Below, in pieces: positions 34,374-42,798 of a stretch of DNA of 53,238 nt. Source of the DNA: Candidatus Delongbacteria bacterium (GTDB lineage Bacteria > UBA4055); contig JAFGVM010000001.1 of NCBI GenBank assembly GCA_016937995.1, forward strand, positions 1 through 53,238, given 5' to 3'. Position numbers and translations under genes: made by a program. Numbering within the stretch: position 1 is the stretch's first letter; every line of letters starts with the position of its first letter. Below the pieces are notes generated by a model. That model did not search any database and was not told the origin of the DNA. It saw only the letters and a program-made list of their open reading frames with translations.

Positions 34374-34430
34374 TATTTAGCATTGTTTTATTAAACAATG
34401 ATATCTATCATCATTTATAGAAAGCTAAAT
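34374..34430. other. Nested inverted repeats in a divergent intergenic region
   Basis: CATTGTTT-TATT-AAACAATG (34381-34400) and ATGATA-TC-TATCAT (34398-34411) are perfect and overlap. Both are enclosed by ATTTAGC (34375-34381) and GCTAAAT (34424-34430). The element may be an operator or a structured leader. Confidence 0.45.
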
Positions 34431-34538
34431 GTAATAATAATTCTTCGGAGATGTTGTAAATTATTCTGATATGAACTATAACCCTTGATTATTTGAACAA
34501 TTATAACTAAATTTAATAAAGTTGAACAATTAAATAAT

Positions 34539-35774
34539 GTGGAAAATATCAAGACTGTTATGGAAAACTTTCAAAAAAAGTCAAAAGAACAACTGATAAA
34601 AGAAATCATGTCGTTGAAGGAAAGAGTTTTGGCCCTTGAGTCAAAATTGAATAACTGTGATAAAAAAGAACTTTTGAATGAGATAGAGGAAAAATATTTA
34701 AACCAGCTTGAAGATAATCCTGCAGCAATGGTAATACATTCTGATGGTAAGATCCTCTATACGAATCGTTCTACCAATAAAATTATCGGTGTAAAGGATT
34801 CCAATGAACTTTTAGGAAAAGAGGTCCTCGAATTTGTTCATCCCGATTCAAAAGATCATAACATTAAAAGAATTGAAGAATTACTTAAAAGTCAAAGACC
34901 GGGAGAATTTTCTCAGGAAATTTTTTTGAAGAAAGACGGTACTCCATTTCATGTTGTTGTTAAAGGTTTTCCCATTGAATTCAAGAAGAAAAAAGCTGTA
35001 CTTGTTGAATTCTGGGATATTTCAAAGAACAAAAAGATATATGATGCTCTTAAAGAAAGTAAGAAACACTATAAAACTTTACTGGACAGTATCGAGGCAT
35101 CAGTGTTTATGTTAGATCTTGATTTTAAATATATTTCTGGGAACAGGATCTTATACGACAGACTTAACATGAAGGAATCTGAAATTCTTGGAAAACATGT
35201 ATCTAAAATTCTTGCTGAAAAAACAGCTGAAGTATTTTTAAAGAACGCTAAGAAAGTGATCGCTGATAAGAACAGCATAACTTTCGAGCTTGAAGTAAAC
35301 ACTAGAACAGGAAAATCGGTCTATCGGGTTAAATTATCACCGGTATTTGATGATGATGGCAATATAACGAACGTTCTGGGTATTTCTAATGATATTACAG
35401 AGCAAAAAAATGCAATATATGAATTATTTCATGAAAACGAAAAATTTAAATACTTAATTGAGCAGGCTGATGATGCAGTATTTAAAGGTGACAGTTCAGG
35501 AAATTTTATTTATGTAAACCCTGCGACAGAATTTATTACCGGATACACCAGCGAAAAGCTTTTAACTATGAACATGTCCGATCTTTTCTCAAAAGATGAA
35601 CTTTCAAACAAACCATTAAAATATGATCTGCTTGATGAAGGTAGATCCGTTCTAATGGTAAGAGATATCATTATCAGAGACGGTTCAACCATAACAGTAG
35701 AAATGAATTCTAAAAAGATGCTTGACGGAACATACATCTGTATAATGCGTGATATCTCCGGAAGAAAGATGTGA
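34539..35774 (+). CDS. PAS-domain sensor protein without an output domain
   Basis: This cytoplasmic protein has no signal peptide or membrane helix. Residues 1-55 form a coiled coil (MENFQKKSKEQLIKEIMSLK). Three PAS/PAC units follow: about 55-165 (ending EFWDISKNKKI), 172-290 (ending LGISNDITEQKN) and 300-411 (ending IMRDISGRKM). The protein stops exactly where a histidine kinase or GGDEF domain would usually start, and a P2 palindrome begins 10 bases past the stop. It may be a truncated kinase or a stand-alone adaptor. The start is uncertain: GTG at 34539 or ATG at 34560, neither with a clear Shine-Dalgarno. Confidence 0.8.
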   Translation: MENIKTVMENFQKKSKEQLIKEIMSLKERVLALESKLNNCDKKELLNEIEEKYLNQLEDNPAAMVIHSDGKILYTNRSTNKIIGVKDSNELLGKEVLEFVHPDSKDHNIKRIEELLKSQRPGEFSQEIFLKKDGTPFHVVVKGFPIEFKKKKAVLVEFWDISKNKKIYDALKESKKHYKTLLDSIEASVFMLDLDFKYISGNRILYDRLNMKESEILGKHVSKILAEKTAEVFLKNAKKVIADKNSITFELEVNTRTGKSVYRVKLSPVFDDDGNITNVLGISNDITEQKNAIYELFHENEKFKYLIEQADDAVFKGDSSGNFIYVNPATEFITGYTSEKLLTMNMSDLFSKDELSNKPLKYDLLDEGRSVLMVRDIIIRDGSTITVEMNSKKMLDGTYICIMRDISGRKM

Positions 35775-35782
35775 TCATTTTT

Positions 35783-35810
35783 TAGGGCGTATTTTGATAC
35801 GCCCCTACGA
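35783..35810 (+). repeat. Palindrome repeat P2, copy j
   Basis: GGGCGTAT (35785-35792) pairs with ATACGCCC (35797-35804), followed by the flank CTACGA. It lies directly after the PAS gene. Confidence 0.75.
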
Positions 35811-35902
35811 ATCAAAAAAATATACCCATAAATTTCTACAAACTTGATTTGTTCGGAATTTATTATTATCTTCTGTCGAAAAAAATAATAAGGAGATACA
35901 AA

Positions 35903-36760
35903 ATGATTAAGGTAAACGGTTTTACTATCAGCGAAAAAGACTTTGACATGGCATGTGCCGAGAGAAAATACTACACTCGTAAAGAACAACTTGATAAAAA
36001 TGACGTTGATGATATCGCTAATCAGCTTATCGAAGCAACACTATTAATGGAAGTTGCAGAGAAAAAAGACATTGAAGTAACTGAACCTGAAATTGATCAA
36101 ATGCTGGCTCAGATAGCTTCAAATTTTGAGACTAAAGAAGCATTCGAGGATGCTGTCGCTAAAACTGGTGAAACTATCGAATCTACAAGGGCAAAAATTA
36201 AAAAAAATATTACTTTGCAGAAATTTGTTCAACAGGACTACGTCGATAAAACTGAAGTATCTGAAGAAGATGCTCAAAAATACTATGATGCAAATAAGAC
36301 TAAATTTATCTCCGGGGAAGAAGTCAGAGCTTCTCATATACTTTTGAAAAAGGAGGACAAAGAGCTTGCAATGGAGATCCATGAAAAACTTACTGAAGGT
36401 GCAAATGGTGATTTTGCGGAATTTGCAAAAGCACATTCCGAGTGTCCAAGTAGAGAAAAAGGTGGAGATCTTGGATTCTTTGGTAGAGGTAAGATGGTTC
36501 CTGAATTTGATAAGGCTGCTTTTGAATTGGAAAAAGATCAGATAAGTGATCTTGTTGAGACTCAGTTCGGTTATCATATTTTGAAAGTTACTGATAAAAA
36601 TATTGGTGGTCTTAAGAAATTTGATGATGTAAAAGATGCTCTTAAACAAAGTATAAAGAACACAGTTATCAACAATAAGCTTTCAAAATTTGCTCAGGAA
36701 TTAAAAGCTGAAGCAACAATTGAGATCAATGAAGAATTACTGGCTAAGAGAATCGCTTAA
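35903..36760 (+). CDS. Parvulin-type peptidyl-prolyl isomerase with SurA-like N-domain
   Basis: This is a proline isomerase/chaperone of 285 residues. The N-terminal helical part (DVDDIANQLIEATLLMEVAE, EPEIDQMLAQIASNFET) resembles the SurA/PrsA chaperone region. Residues 150-245 form the parvulin domain (VRASHILLKKED, CPSREKGGDLGFFGRGKMV, VETQFGYHILKVTD). Unlike SurA it starts MIKVNGFTISEKDF with no signal peptide, so it may be cytoplasmic. Open codons extend upstream to 35849, but AAGGAGAT sits 6 bases before the ATG at 35903. It is the fifth proline isomerase gene in this window. Confidence 0.93.
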   Translation: MIKVNGFTISEKDFDMACAERKYYTRKEQLDKNDVDDIANQLIEATLLMEVAEKKDIEVTEPEIDQMLAQIASNFETKEAFEDAVAKTGETIESTRAKIKKNITLQKFVQQDYVDKTEVSEEDAQKYYDANKTKFISGEEVRASHILLKKEDKELAMEIHEKLTEGANGDFAEFAKAHSECPSREKGGDLGFFGRGKMVPEFDKAAFELEKDQISDLVETQFGYHILKVTDKNIGGLKKFDDVKDALKQSIKNTVINNKLSKFAQELKAEATIEINEELLAKRIA

Positions 36761-36783
36761 TTTTCATTTTCATATCAAAAAAG

Positions 36784-36809
36784 AGGTGTTCGATCGAACA
36801 CCTTTTTTC
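36784..36809 (+). terminator. Rho-independent terminator
   Basis: AGGTGTTCGATCGAACACCT is a perfect palindrome followed by TTTTT. It lies 23 bases past the parvulin stop codon. Confidence 0.88.
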
Positions 36810-36923
36810 ATTTTAATTATAAATCACTGTTTTTCTTTTACGTTACTTTCTCTATAAAAAAATAACTCAATAAATAATCTTGTTAACAGCGAAATAATAA
36901 AAATAAACAAAGCATAATTAACC

Positions 36924-36945
36924 AATATACCATATATTGTATATT
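36924..36945 (+). promoter_or_regulatory. Inverted repeat upstream of rnr
   Basis: AATATAC and GTATATT are perfect 7-base arms 8 bases apart, 36 bases before the RNase R start. It is a possible operator or promoter element in very AT-rich DNA. Confidence 0.3.
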
Positions 36946-36980
36946 AATTGTTTTTAAAAAAAATACATGGGAAATAAAAA

Positions 36981-38993
36981 ATGTCAAAACACAATCATAA
37001 CAATAAGAAAAAATTCATTAAAAGAGAAAATGAAAAAAAGAACGAAAGACCTGCAAAAGAGACCAGAACATATACAGGTATTATTCAACTGAAGAAAAAC
37101 GGTTCCGGAAGAGTGATATGTAACGATATAGAGGCAAATGTTTTCATTCCAAGTATTTATACCAATGGAGCTTTTGATAACGATAGTGTAGAAATATCCC
37201 TGATCGGTTCACCAAAATACTTTGATGTAGAGGGAAAAGTAGTAAGGGTTTTAAAAAGGAACACTTCACAATATGTTGCTGAGATCCACATTAAGAACAA
37301 TCAGTATTTTGCTGTCTGTGATAATGAAATGGTGATCAGGTTAAAAAAGAAAAAAGTTGAAGCAAAATGGAAAGACGTAAAAGAAGGTATTCTTGTCGTA
37401 ATTGATATCGATGACTGGCACGATCCTATTACAGCCCATATCGTTGAAGTTCTGGGTGAAGCAAGTGACCCGCATATATCAATGATAAGAATTGCCCGGA
37501 AGTATGGCTTTAGAGAAGAATTCTCACCGCAGATAATGGACTCTCTTGAAAGCTATTCACAGGAATACATCGAACAAAAATTGGCTGAGAGAACAGATCT
37601 AAGACATGAAACAATATTTACAATTGACCCGACAGATGCTAAAGATTTCGACGATGCGATATCTATCAAAAAAAATGATGATGGTTCATTCGATCTCGGT
37701 GTTCATATTGCTGATGTTTCATCATACATTCCTGAGGATGGACCTTTGGACAAAGAGGCTGCTTACAGAGGCTGCTCTCTTTACTTGCCGTCTTCAGTAA
37801 TACCAATGCTCCCCCGGAAATTATCTAACTATCTTTGCAGTTTAAATCCTGATGTTGACCGGCTTGCATTCAGTTGTTTTATGCGCATTGATAAATTTGG
37901 AAATATTGAGAAATATCATTTCAAAGAAACAGTGATAAGATCAGCAATGAGATTTGACTACATAAATTTCCAGCAACTTTTTGAGACACTGGAAAATGAA
38001 AAGCAGCCTGAAGAAAAATATAACGGTTTTGAAGACCTTGTAAAATGGTCGTATGAGTTAAAAAGAATACTTAAGGAAAAGAGAAAAAATGAAGGAAGTA
38101 TTGAATTTGATCTTCCTGAAATTAAAGTAGTTCTTGATGCGGATGGTAACACAATTGATATTCGTAAATACCAGCTTTTTGAATCGAACAGTGTTATTGA
38201 AGAATTCATGCTCGCAGCAAATATATGTTCTGCAGATTTTCTTGCTCAGAGAGATCAGAAACTTCCGGCGGTATACCGTATTCATGAAAAACCTTCTCAG
38301 GAAAAAATACTGCATTTTTTTGACGATCTTGAAAATAATGGTATAAAAATAAAAAGGATTGAAGATCTTACAGATCATAAATTCATCCAGAATACTCTGG
38401 AACAGGTAAAAAAAGCTCCTAACGGAGATATTATTTCAATGAGCTTTCTCAGAGCAATGATGAAAGCTAAATATTCCACTGATAACATTGGACATTACGG
38501 TCTTGCTTTCAAGCTCTACACCCATTTTACCTCTCCTATCAGAAGATATCCAGATCTCATGGTACACAGACTGATAAAAAAACATTTGAAAAAACTTTCC
38601 ATTAACAAAGCATATGATAATAAAAAAGTGATCGAAGAAAAATGTATGCAGTCAACTGTTAGAGAGATAAGTGCTATAAAAGCCGAGTATGAAGCACGTG
38701 ACCTGAAGATAATTGAATACATGATCGACAAGATCGGAAATAATTACTCAGGTGTTGTTGTAAGTGTAGTCCCTTTCGGAGTTTATGTAAGATTGAAGGA
38801 GATCCCTATCGAAGGACTTATCCGTATGAGAAATGAACACTCAGACCAGTTTGATTTTATTGAGGATAAAAATATTTTCAAGGGCAAAAGAACCGGATTG
38901 GAAATACATACAGGTAAGGATCTTGAAATAAAGATAAGTAACATTGATCGTGAGATGCTTACGATCGATTTTGAACTTGTTAAAAAAAAATAA
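36981..38993 (+). CDS. rnr: Ribonuclease R
   Basis: This is a processive 3'-5' exoribonuclease that degrades structured RNA in the cytoplasm. The 670-residue protein has a basic N-terminus, cold-shock-like RNA-binding domains (TGIIQLKKNGSGRVICND), and the RNB catalytic domain with the metal-binding IDPTDAKDFDDAISI near residue 215. TSPIRRYPDLMVHRLI follows near residue 515, then a C-terminal S1 domain (YSGVVVSVVPFGVYVRL). It is slightly shorter than E. coli RNase R, lacking the N-terminal extension. GGGA precedes the ATG. It appears to have its own promoter after the parvulin terminator. Confidence 0.95.
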   Translation: MSKHNHNNKKKFIKRENEKKNERPAKETRTYTGIIQLKKNGSGRVICNDIEANVFIPSIYTNGAFDNDSVEISLIGSPKYFDVEGKVVRVLKRNTSQYVAEIHIKNNQYFAVCDNEMVIRLKKKKVEAKWKDVKEGILVVIDIDDWHDPITAHIVEVLGEASDPHISMIRIARKYGFREEFSPQIMDSLESYSQEYIEQKLAERTDLRHETIFTIDPTDAKDFDDAISIKKNDDGSFDLGVHIADVSSYIPEDGPLDKEAAYRGCSLYLPSSVIPMLPRKLSNYLCSLNPDVDRLAFSCFMRIDKFGNIEKYHFKETVIRSAMRFDYINFQQLFETLENEKQPEEKYNGFEDLVKWSYELKRILKEKRKNEGSIEFDLPEIKVVLDADGNTIDIRKYQLFESNSVIEEFMLAANICSADFLAQRDQKLPAVYRIHEKPSQEKILHFFDDLENNGIKIKRIEDLTDHKFIQNTLEQVKKAPNGDIISMSFLRAMMKAKYSTDNIGHYGLAFKLYTHFTSPIRRYPDLMVHRLIKKHLKKLSINKAYDNKKVIEEKCMQSTVREISAIKAEYEARDLKIIEYMIDKIGNNYSGVVVSVVPFGVYVRLKEIPIEGLIRMRNEHSDQFDFIEDKNIFKGKRTGLEIHTGKDLEIKISNIDREMLTIDFELVKKK

Positions 38994-39087
38994 TACGACT
39001 TTAATTTTTTTTAGTTTCTTGTACTATACAGGCTTGTTATTTGTTATATTTATTTAAAATTGTTCAGATAATATACGTAAGTTCAAT

Positions 39088-40302
39088 ATGAAATTATTCA
39101 CACCACTTTTACTATTAACAGTAACTCTTTTTTCTCAGGATAACACCTACGAGATTAAAAAGAACATGAGCTTTGCTGTAACAAAGTACAGACAAAAACA
39201 ATTTCGCAGTGCTATGAATTACTTTGAGAAAGTATTTGAACTTGATCCCGATTTTTCTGTTGCACCTGTATCAATTCTGGATAAACAGGCAAGATGTTAC
39301 AAGGAACTGGGATTAAATGATTCTGCTACGATCGCTTACGAAAAATTAAATAAACTTGATCCGGGTAACGAGGTAGCTCAGAAAAATATAGAATACAAGT
39401 ATGTTAAGAACGAGGATTTTTCCAAAGCTGCCGAATTGAGTAAAAGATCAGCTGTTGAACATCCTGATGAACCAGAGCATTGGAGAGATGCAGGTAATTA
39501 TCTTTTCAGAGAAAATAACTTTAAAAAGAACATGGATGATATCTTAAGCTGTTATCAAAAATATTTTTTTAAGAAAAATGATCCTGAGACCATCAAAAAA
39601 ATTATTTCAATCTCACAGTCAAAGTTAACTGACAAGCAATTTGATATTGTAATAAATATCTTTGAGTCAATAGTCAAAAATGGATCTGAAAATACCGATA
39701 TAATTAAGGCTCTGGCCAAAAAATATATTGATCATGATACTGAAAAGCTTGATACTGCTGTTAAGTATCTGACCACTATTGAAAAAAAGATACCGGAAGA
39801 TGTTAAAGTAAAGCAATTACTTGTGGAAGCTTACACCAATTCTAAGAATTTCGATAAAGCATTAGCTTACTCTGAAAAAATATTAAATATAAATGACCTT
39901 GACTACCCATACAATGATTACGACACTTTTTCGAGATTATGTATCGAATTAAATAAATTCGGACAGGCAAGAAATAAGGTCTATAACGGTATGTTGAAAT
40001 ATAACGATCTTTCATTTAGAAAAATCCTTGCGAACATATATAAAGCTTCGGCATCATCTGGGAACAGAGATATTATGTACGATGACAAACTTGTATTCCT
40101 TATTTCATTTGGTCTATATGATGAATGCAATGAAACATCAGTAACATCAAAATTTAAAGTTAATGGACTTTTACCTTCAAGATCTGAATATTTTGTAAAT
40201 AAGGACAAGTTCTATCCAACTGCAGAAAAATATCTTTGGATCAAAAAAGACTGGAAAGAAGTTAAATACATAGAAACTTACTTAAAAGGATTACTTAAAT
40301 AA
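39088..40302 (+). CDS. Exported tetratricopeptide-repeat protein
   Basis: This is a periplasmic protein of 404 residues with a short signal peptide (LFTPLLLLTVTLFSQ). TPR-like helix pairs run through the molecule: AVTKYRQKQFRSAMNYFEKV, YKELGLNDSATIAYEKLNKL, VEAYTNSKNFDKALAYSEKI. It probably acts as a protein-binding scaffold; no partner is known. It ends 1 base before an ATG of the following CarboxypepD_reg gene and 13 bases before its better start, so the two are probably co-transcribed along with PBP4. The start has a weak ribosome binding site. Confidence 0.85.
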   Translation: MKLFTPLLLLTVTLFSQDNTYEIKKNMSFAVTKYRQKQFRSAMNYFEKVFELDPDFSVAPVSILDKQARCYKELGLNDSATIAYEKLNKLDPGNEVAQKNIEYKYVKNEDFSKAAELSKRSAVEHPDEPEHWRDAGNYLFRENNFKKNMDDILSCYQKYFFKKNDPETIKKIISISQSKLTDKQFDIVINIFESIVKNGSENTDIIKALAKKYIDHDTEKLDTAVKYLTTIEKKIPEDVKVKQLLVEAYTNSKNFDKALAYSEKILNINDLDYPYNDYDTFSRLCIELNKFGQARNKVYNGMLKYNDLSFRKILANIYKASASSGNRDIMYDDKLVFLISFGLYDECNETSVTSKFKVNGLLPSRSEYFVNKDKFYPTAEKYLWIKKDWKEVKYIETYLKGLLK

Positions 40303-40315
40303 AATGGAGACAGCA

Positions 40316-40810
40316 ATGAAATATATAGTTTTGATCCTGATATCTATCACATCTTTTCTTTTCTCCGGATTAATAAAAGGTGAGGTTAAAGATAATTCTG
40401 AGAATCCTTTAAGTGAAGCTAATATTACTATTGAAGGAACAACACTGGGTTCAGCTTCTAACGAAACAGGATATTATCTTATTACCGGTGTCAAGAATGG
40501 AACTTACGAGGTCACATGTTCTTACATCGGTTATCATCCTATCACTGCTGTTGGAGTAAAGGCATATGAGGACTCATTAACAATTGTAAATTTCAATCTT
40601 TATCCTCTGGAAATGGAAATGGAGGAGCTTCAGGTTGAGCATGAAGAGGAGGATTATACCGATCAGATGCAATTCAGAAAATTAGAAAGCGTTAAATTTT
40701 ATCAGATCATATATGTCCCGAACCCCGACCAGAATTTAAAAAAACCTGATAAAGTAAAAGTGGGTTTCTTTGAGAGACTTTTTTATAAGATCGGTAAATT
40801 ATTCGACTAA
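40316..40810 (+). CDS. Secreted protein with carboxypeptidase-regulatory-like domain
   Basis: This is a 164-residue exported protein. A signal peptide (KYIVLILISITSFLFSG) leads into a CarboxypepD_reg beta-sandwich (IKGEVKDNSENPLSEANITI, TTLGSASNETGYYLITGVKN, GTYEVTCSYIGYHP). This is the same domain that opens TonB-dependent receptors of Bacteroidetes, but no plug or barrel follows. An acidic stretch (EELQVEHEEEDYTD) and a basic C-terminus (VGFFERLFYKIGKLFD) complete it. The ATG at 40316 is preferred over 40304 because GGAG then lies 6 bases upstream. Confidence 0.82.
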   Translation: MKYIVLILISITSFLFSGLIKGEVKDNSENPLSEANITIEGTTLGSASNETGYYLITGVKNGTYEVTCSYIGYHPITAVGVKAYEDSLTIVNFNLYPLEMEMEELQVEHEEEDYTDQMQFRKLESVKFYQIIYVPNPDQNLKKPDKVKVGFFERLFYKIGKLFD

Positions 40811-40827
40811 AATGTACATCTTGGATT

Positions 40828-42288
40828 ATGAAAAAAATAATAATATACATATCTCTAATTTTTCTTATCGTTTCATGCACAAACACAGTAATAAAGGAGA
40901 AATTACCGACATTACGTTACAGAGATCTGGATACTTCAGAATTACCTGTTGAATTTAACATTCTCGGTGACCCCCGGAGCGGAATGTGGTCAGTAATGAT
41001 CTATGACCTTGACAATAATATCTCACTTTTCGAATACAATAAGAATAAAAATCTTTTACCAGCTTCGAATTTAAAGCTGGTCTCGACCGCTGCAGCTTTA
41101 AAAATACTTGGACCGTTTCACCGGTTTAGGACCGATCTTTTTTATACCGGTAAGATAAACAAGAAATTAAATGTTTTAGACGGTGATATAATTGTTTTAG
41201 GTAGCGGTGATCCAACCATCGGTAAAAATTATTTCAGAGATTCATCCCTTACTGAGTTTAAAATCATTGCAGATTCATTAAAGCTGAATAACAGTATCGA
41301 TTATATCAGAGGAAAAATTAAAGTTTATAATCCAGCAAGACATGATAATATGTATGGAAAAGGATGGGATGTGGATGATCTTTCTGATTACTACTCCGCT
41401 ATTATTTCCCCTGTATCTTTCAATGAGAATTTGACCAAGATAATAATTAAAGATTCAAATATAGAAGTGATCCCACCTTATCCATTCAGATTCAAACTGG
41501 ATACGATTCCAAATATGGAGAGATCTTCTTTCACAAGGGTCCTTGGTACTGATTCAGTGATAGTAAAGTCCGGCTTCATAAGAAGAGTTCAGGGCTATGT
41601 CACAGTTCAAAATCCGGAAAAATTATTTTTAAATTCTTTGGAAAATTATCTTAAGAAAAACGATATATCGGTCATGTCTGAGGATATTCAGGATTCCTCA
41701 GTACTGATTTCTCCTCTTTGTACTATCTTCAGTGACAGTGTTTTTTCAATTATACACAAGTGTAATATCGAAAGTAATAACTTCTATGCAGAACAGCTTT
41801 TCAGAGAAACAGCAAGGATCTTTTCGCTTGATACACTGGTTTCAGACTCACTTAAGAATATTGATCTGAATTATGATAATATCCTGAAACTTAACTCTGA
41901 GTTATACAGCAGATTGTTCGGTATAAATAACTTTGAAATAATGGACGGAAGCGGGTTATCACGTAGAAATTTTTTCTCAGCTGAAAAATTCATTAAAGTT
42001 TTAAAGGTAATGAAAGATGACCGGTACTTTACAACTTATCTATCCTCATTACCAATTCCCGGTCAGGACGGTACTCTTGAATTCAAATTCGTTCATCCCG
42101 ATCTAAACAATGTACTTTTTGCAAAAACAGGAAGTATGAGCGGAGTGAACGATATAACAGGTTACTTGATCACAAAGAAAGGTACAAGGATCGCCTTTTC
42201 TCTGTTAAATAATTATTACAACATATCAAGAGGTATCATGAACAGATATCTTGAAGATATGCTGGTCTATGTGGTCAACAATTATTAA
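40828..42288 (+). CDS. dacB: D-alanyl-D-alanine carboxypeptidase/endopeptidase (PBP4, S13), lipoprotein
   Basis: This periplasmic enzyme trims peptidoglycan peptides and cuts cross-links. The 486-residue protein carries the three serine penicillin-recognition motifs: S80-N-L-K83 (in LLPASNLKLVST), S316-N-N (in IESNNFYAEQL) and K433-T-G (in FAKTGSMSGVND). DGSGLSRRNF is also typical of S13 peptidases. The N-terminus has a lipobox (LIVSC), which is unusual for this family and implies membrane anchoring. All catalytic residues are intact. It lies 17 bases after the CarboxypepD_reg gene. Confidence 0.94.
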   Translation: MKKIIIYISLIFLIVSCTNTVIKEKLPTLRYRDLDTSELPVEFNILGDPRSGMWSVMIYDLDNNISLFEYNKNKNLLPASNLKLVSTAAALKILGPFHRFRTDLFYTGKINKKLNVLDGDIIVLGSGDPTIGKNYFRDSSLTEFKIIADSLKLNNSIDYIRGKIKVYNPARHDNMYGKGWDVDDLSDYYSAIISPVSFNENLTKIIIKDSNIEVIPPYPFRFKLDTIPNMERSSFTRVLGTDSVIVKSGFIRRVQGYVTVQNPEKLFLNSLENYLKKNDISVMSEDIQDSSVLISPLCTIFSDSVFSIIHKCNIESNNFYAEQLFRETARIFSLDTLVSDSLKNIDLNYDNILKLNSELYSRLFGINNFEIMDGSGLSRRNFFSAEKFIKVLKVMKDDRYFTTYLSSLPIPGQDGTLEFKFVHPDLNNVLFAKTGSMSGVNDITGYLITKKGTRIAFSLLNNYYNISRGIMNRYLEDMLVYVVNNY

Positions 42289-42359
42289 CTGATCTATAAA
42301 AAAAAACAAAATAAATATTTTTTCACTTACCGCACAGAGAAAACAGAGAAGAATAATTT

Positions 42360-42755
42360 ATGGAATATTCCAATTACAATAAAAATGCTGCAAAAAAATA
42401 CGGTGCTGATGATTACGGTATGAGAAAATATGTTATGGCATTTTTAAAAAGAGGGCCTGATAGAGTAATTGAAAAAGAAAAAGCTGACGAACTACAGAGA
42501 GCTCATCTTGACAACATCAGTAAGATGGCTGAAGAAGGTAAACTTGTACTGGCAGGTCCTTTCTTTGGAGATGGTGAGTTAAGTGGCATATATATTTTCA
42601 ATGTCAGCTCTATTGAGGAAGCTGAAAAACTAACCAGTACTGATCCTGCAATAAAAGCAGGCAGTCTCGTAATGGAATTAAAAGAATGGTACGGGTCAGC
42701 TGCTTTAATGGCTGTTAATGAGATACATAAAACGATAGCTAAAATTAATATTTAA
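42360..42755 (+). CDS. YCII-related domain protein
   Basis: This is a small cytoplasmic protein of 131 residues with the YCII ferredoxin-like fold: MRKYVMAFLKRGPDR, then ELQRAHLDNISKMAEEGKLV, LAGPFFGDGELSGIYIFNV, SIEEAEKLTSTDPAIKAG and MELKEWYGSA. The His of the AHL/NI helix and the Asp of STDPA are the conserved pair proposed as the active site. The biochemical role of the family is mostly unknown. A 25-residue extension precedes the domain. It is followed by a strong terminator. Confidence 0.88.
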   Translation: MEYSNYNKNAAKKYGADDYGMRKYVMAFLKRGPDRVIEKEKADELQRAHLDNISKMAEEGKLVLAGPFFGDGELSGIYIFNVSSIEEAEKLTSTDPAIKAGSLVMELKEWYGSAALMAVNEIHKTIAKINI

Positions 42756-42770
42756 TAAAACTGTCTACTA

Positions 42771-42798
42771 AAAAAACGGGAATATTCCCGTTTTTTTT
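42771..42798. terminator. Bidirectional terminator
   Basis: AAAAAACGGGA-ATAT-TCCCGTTTTTTTT is symmetrical and lies between the convergent YCII and phosphorylase genes. The stop codon of the phosphorylase overlaps its T run. Confidence 0.88.

Noticed and set aside
36119-36649. Long minus-strand open frame (176 codons) opposite the parvulin gene
   Set aside because: It is antisense to a clearly coding gene, is rich in Phe/Ile/Ser as expected for the complement of Lys/Glu-rich codons, and has no recognisable domain.
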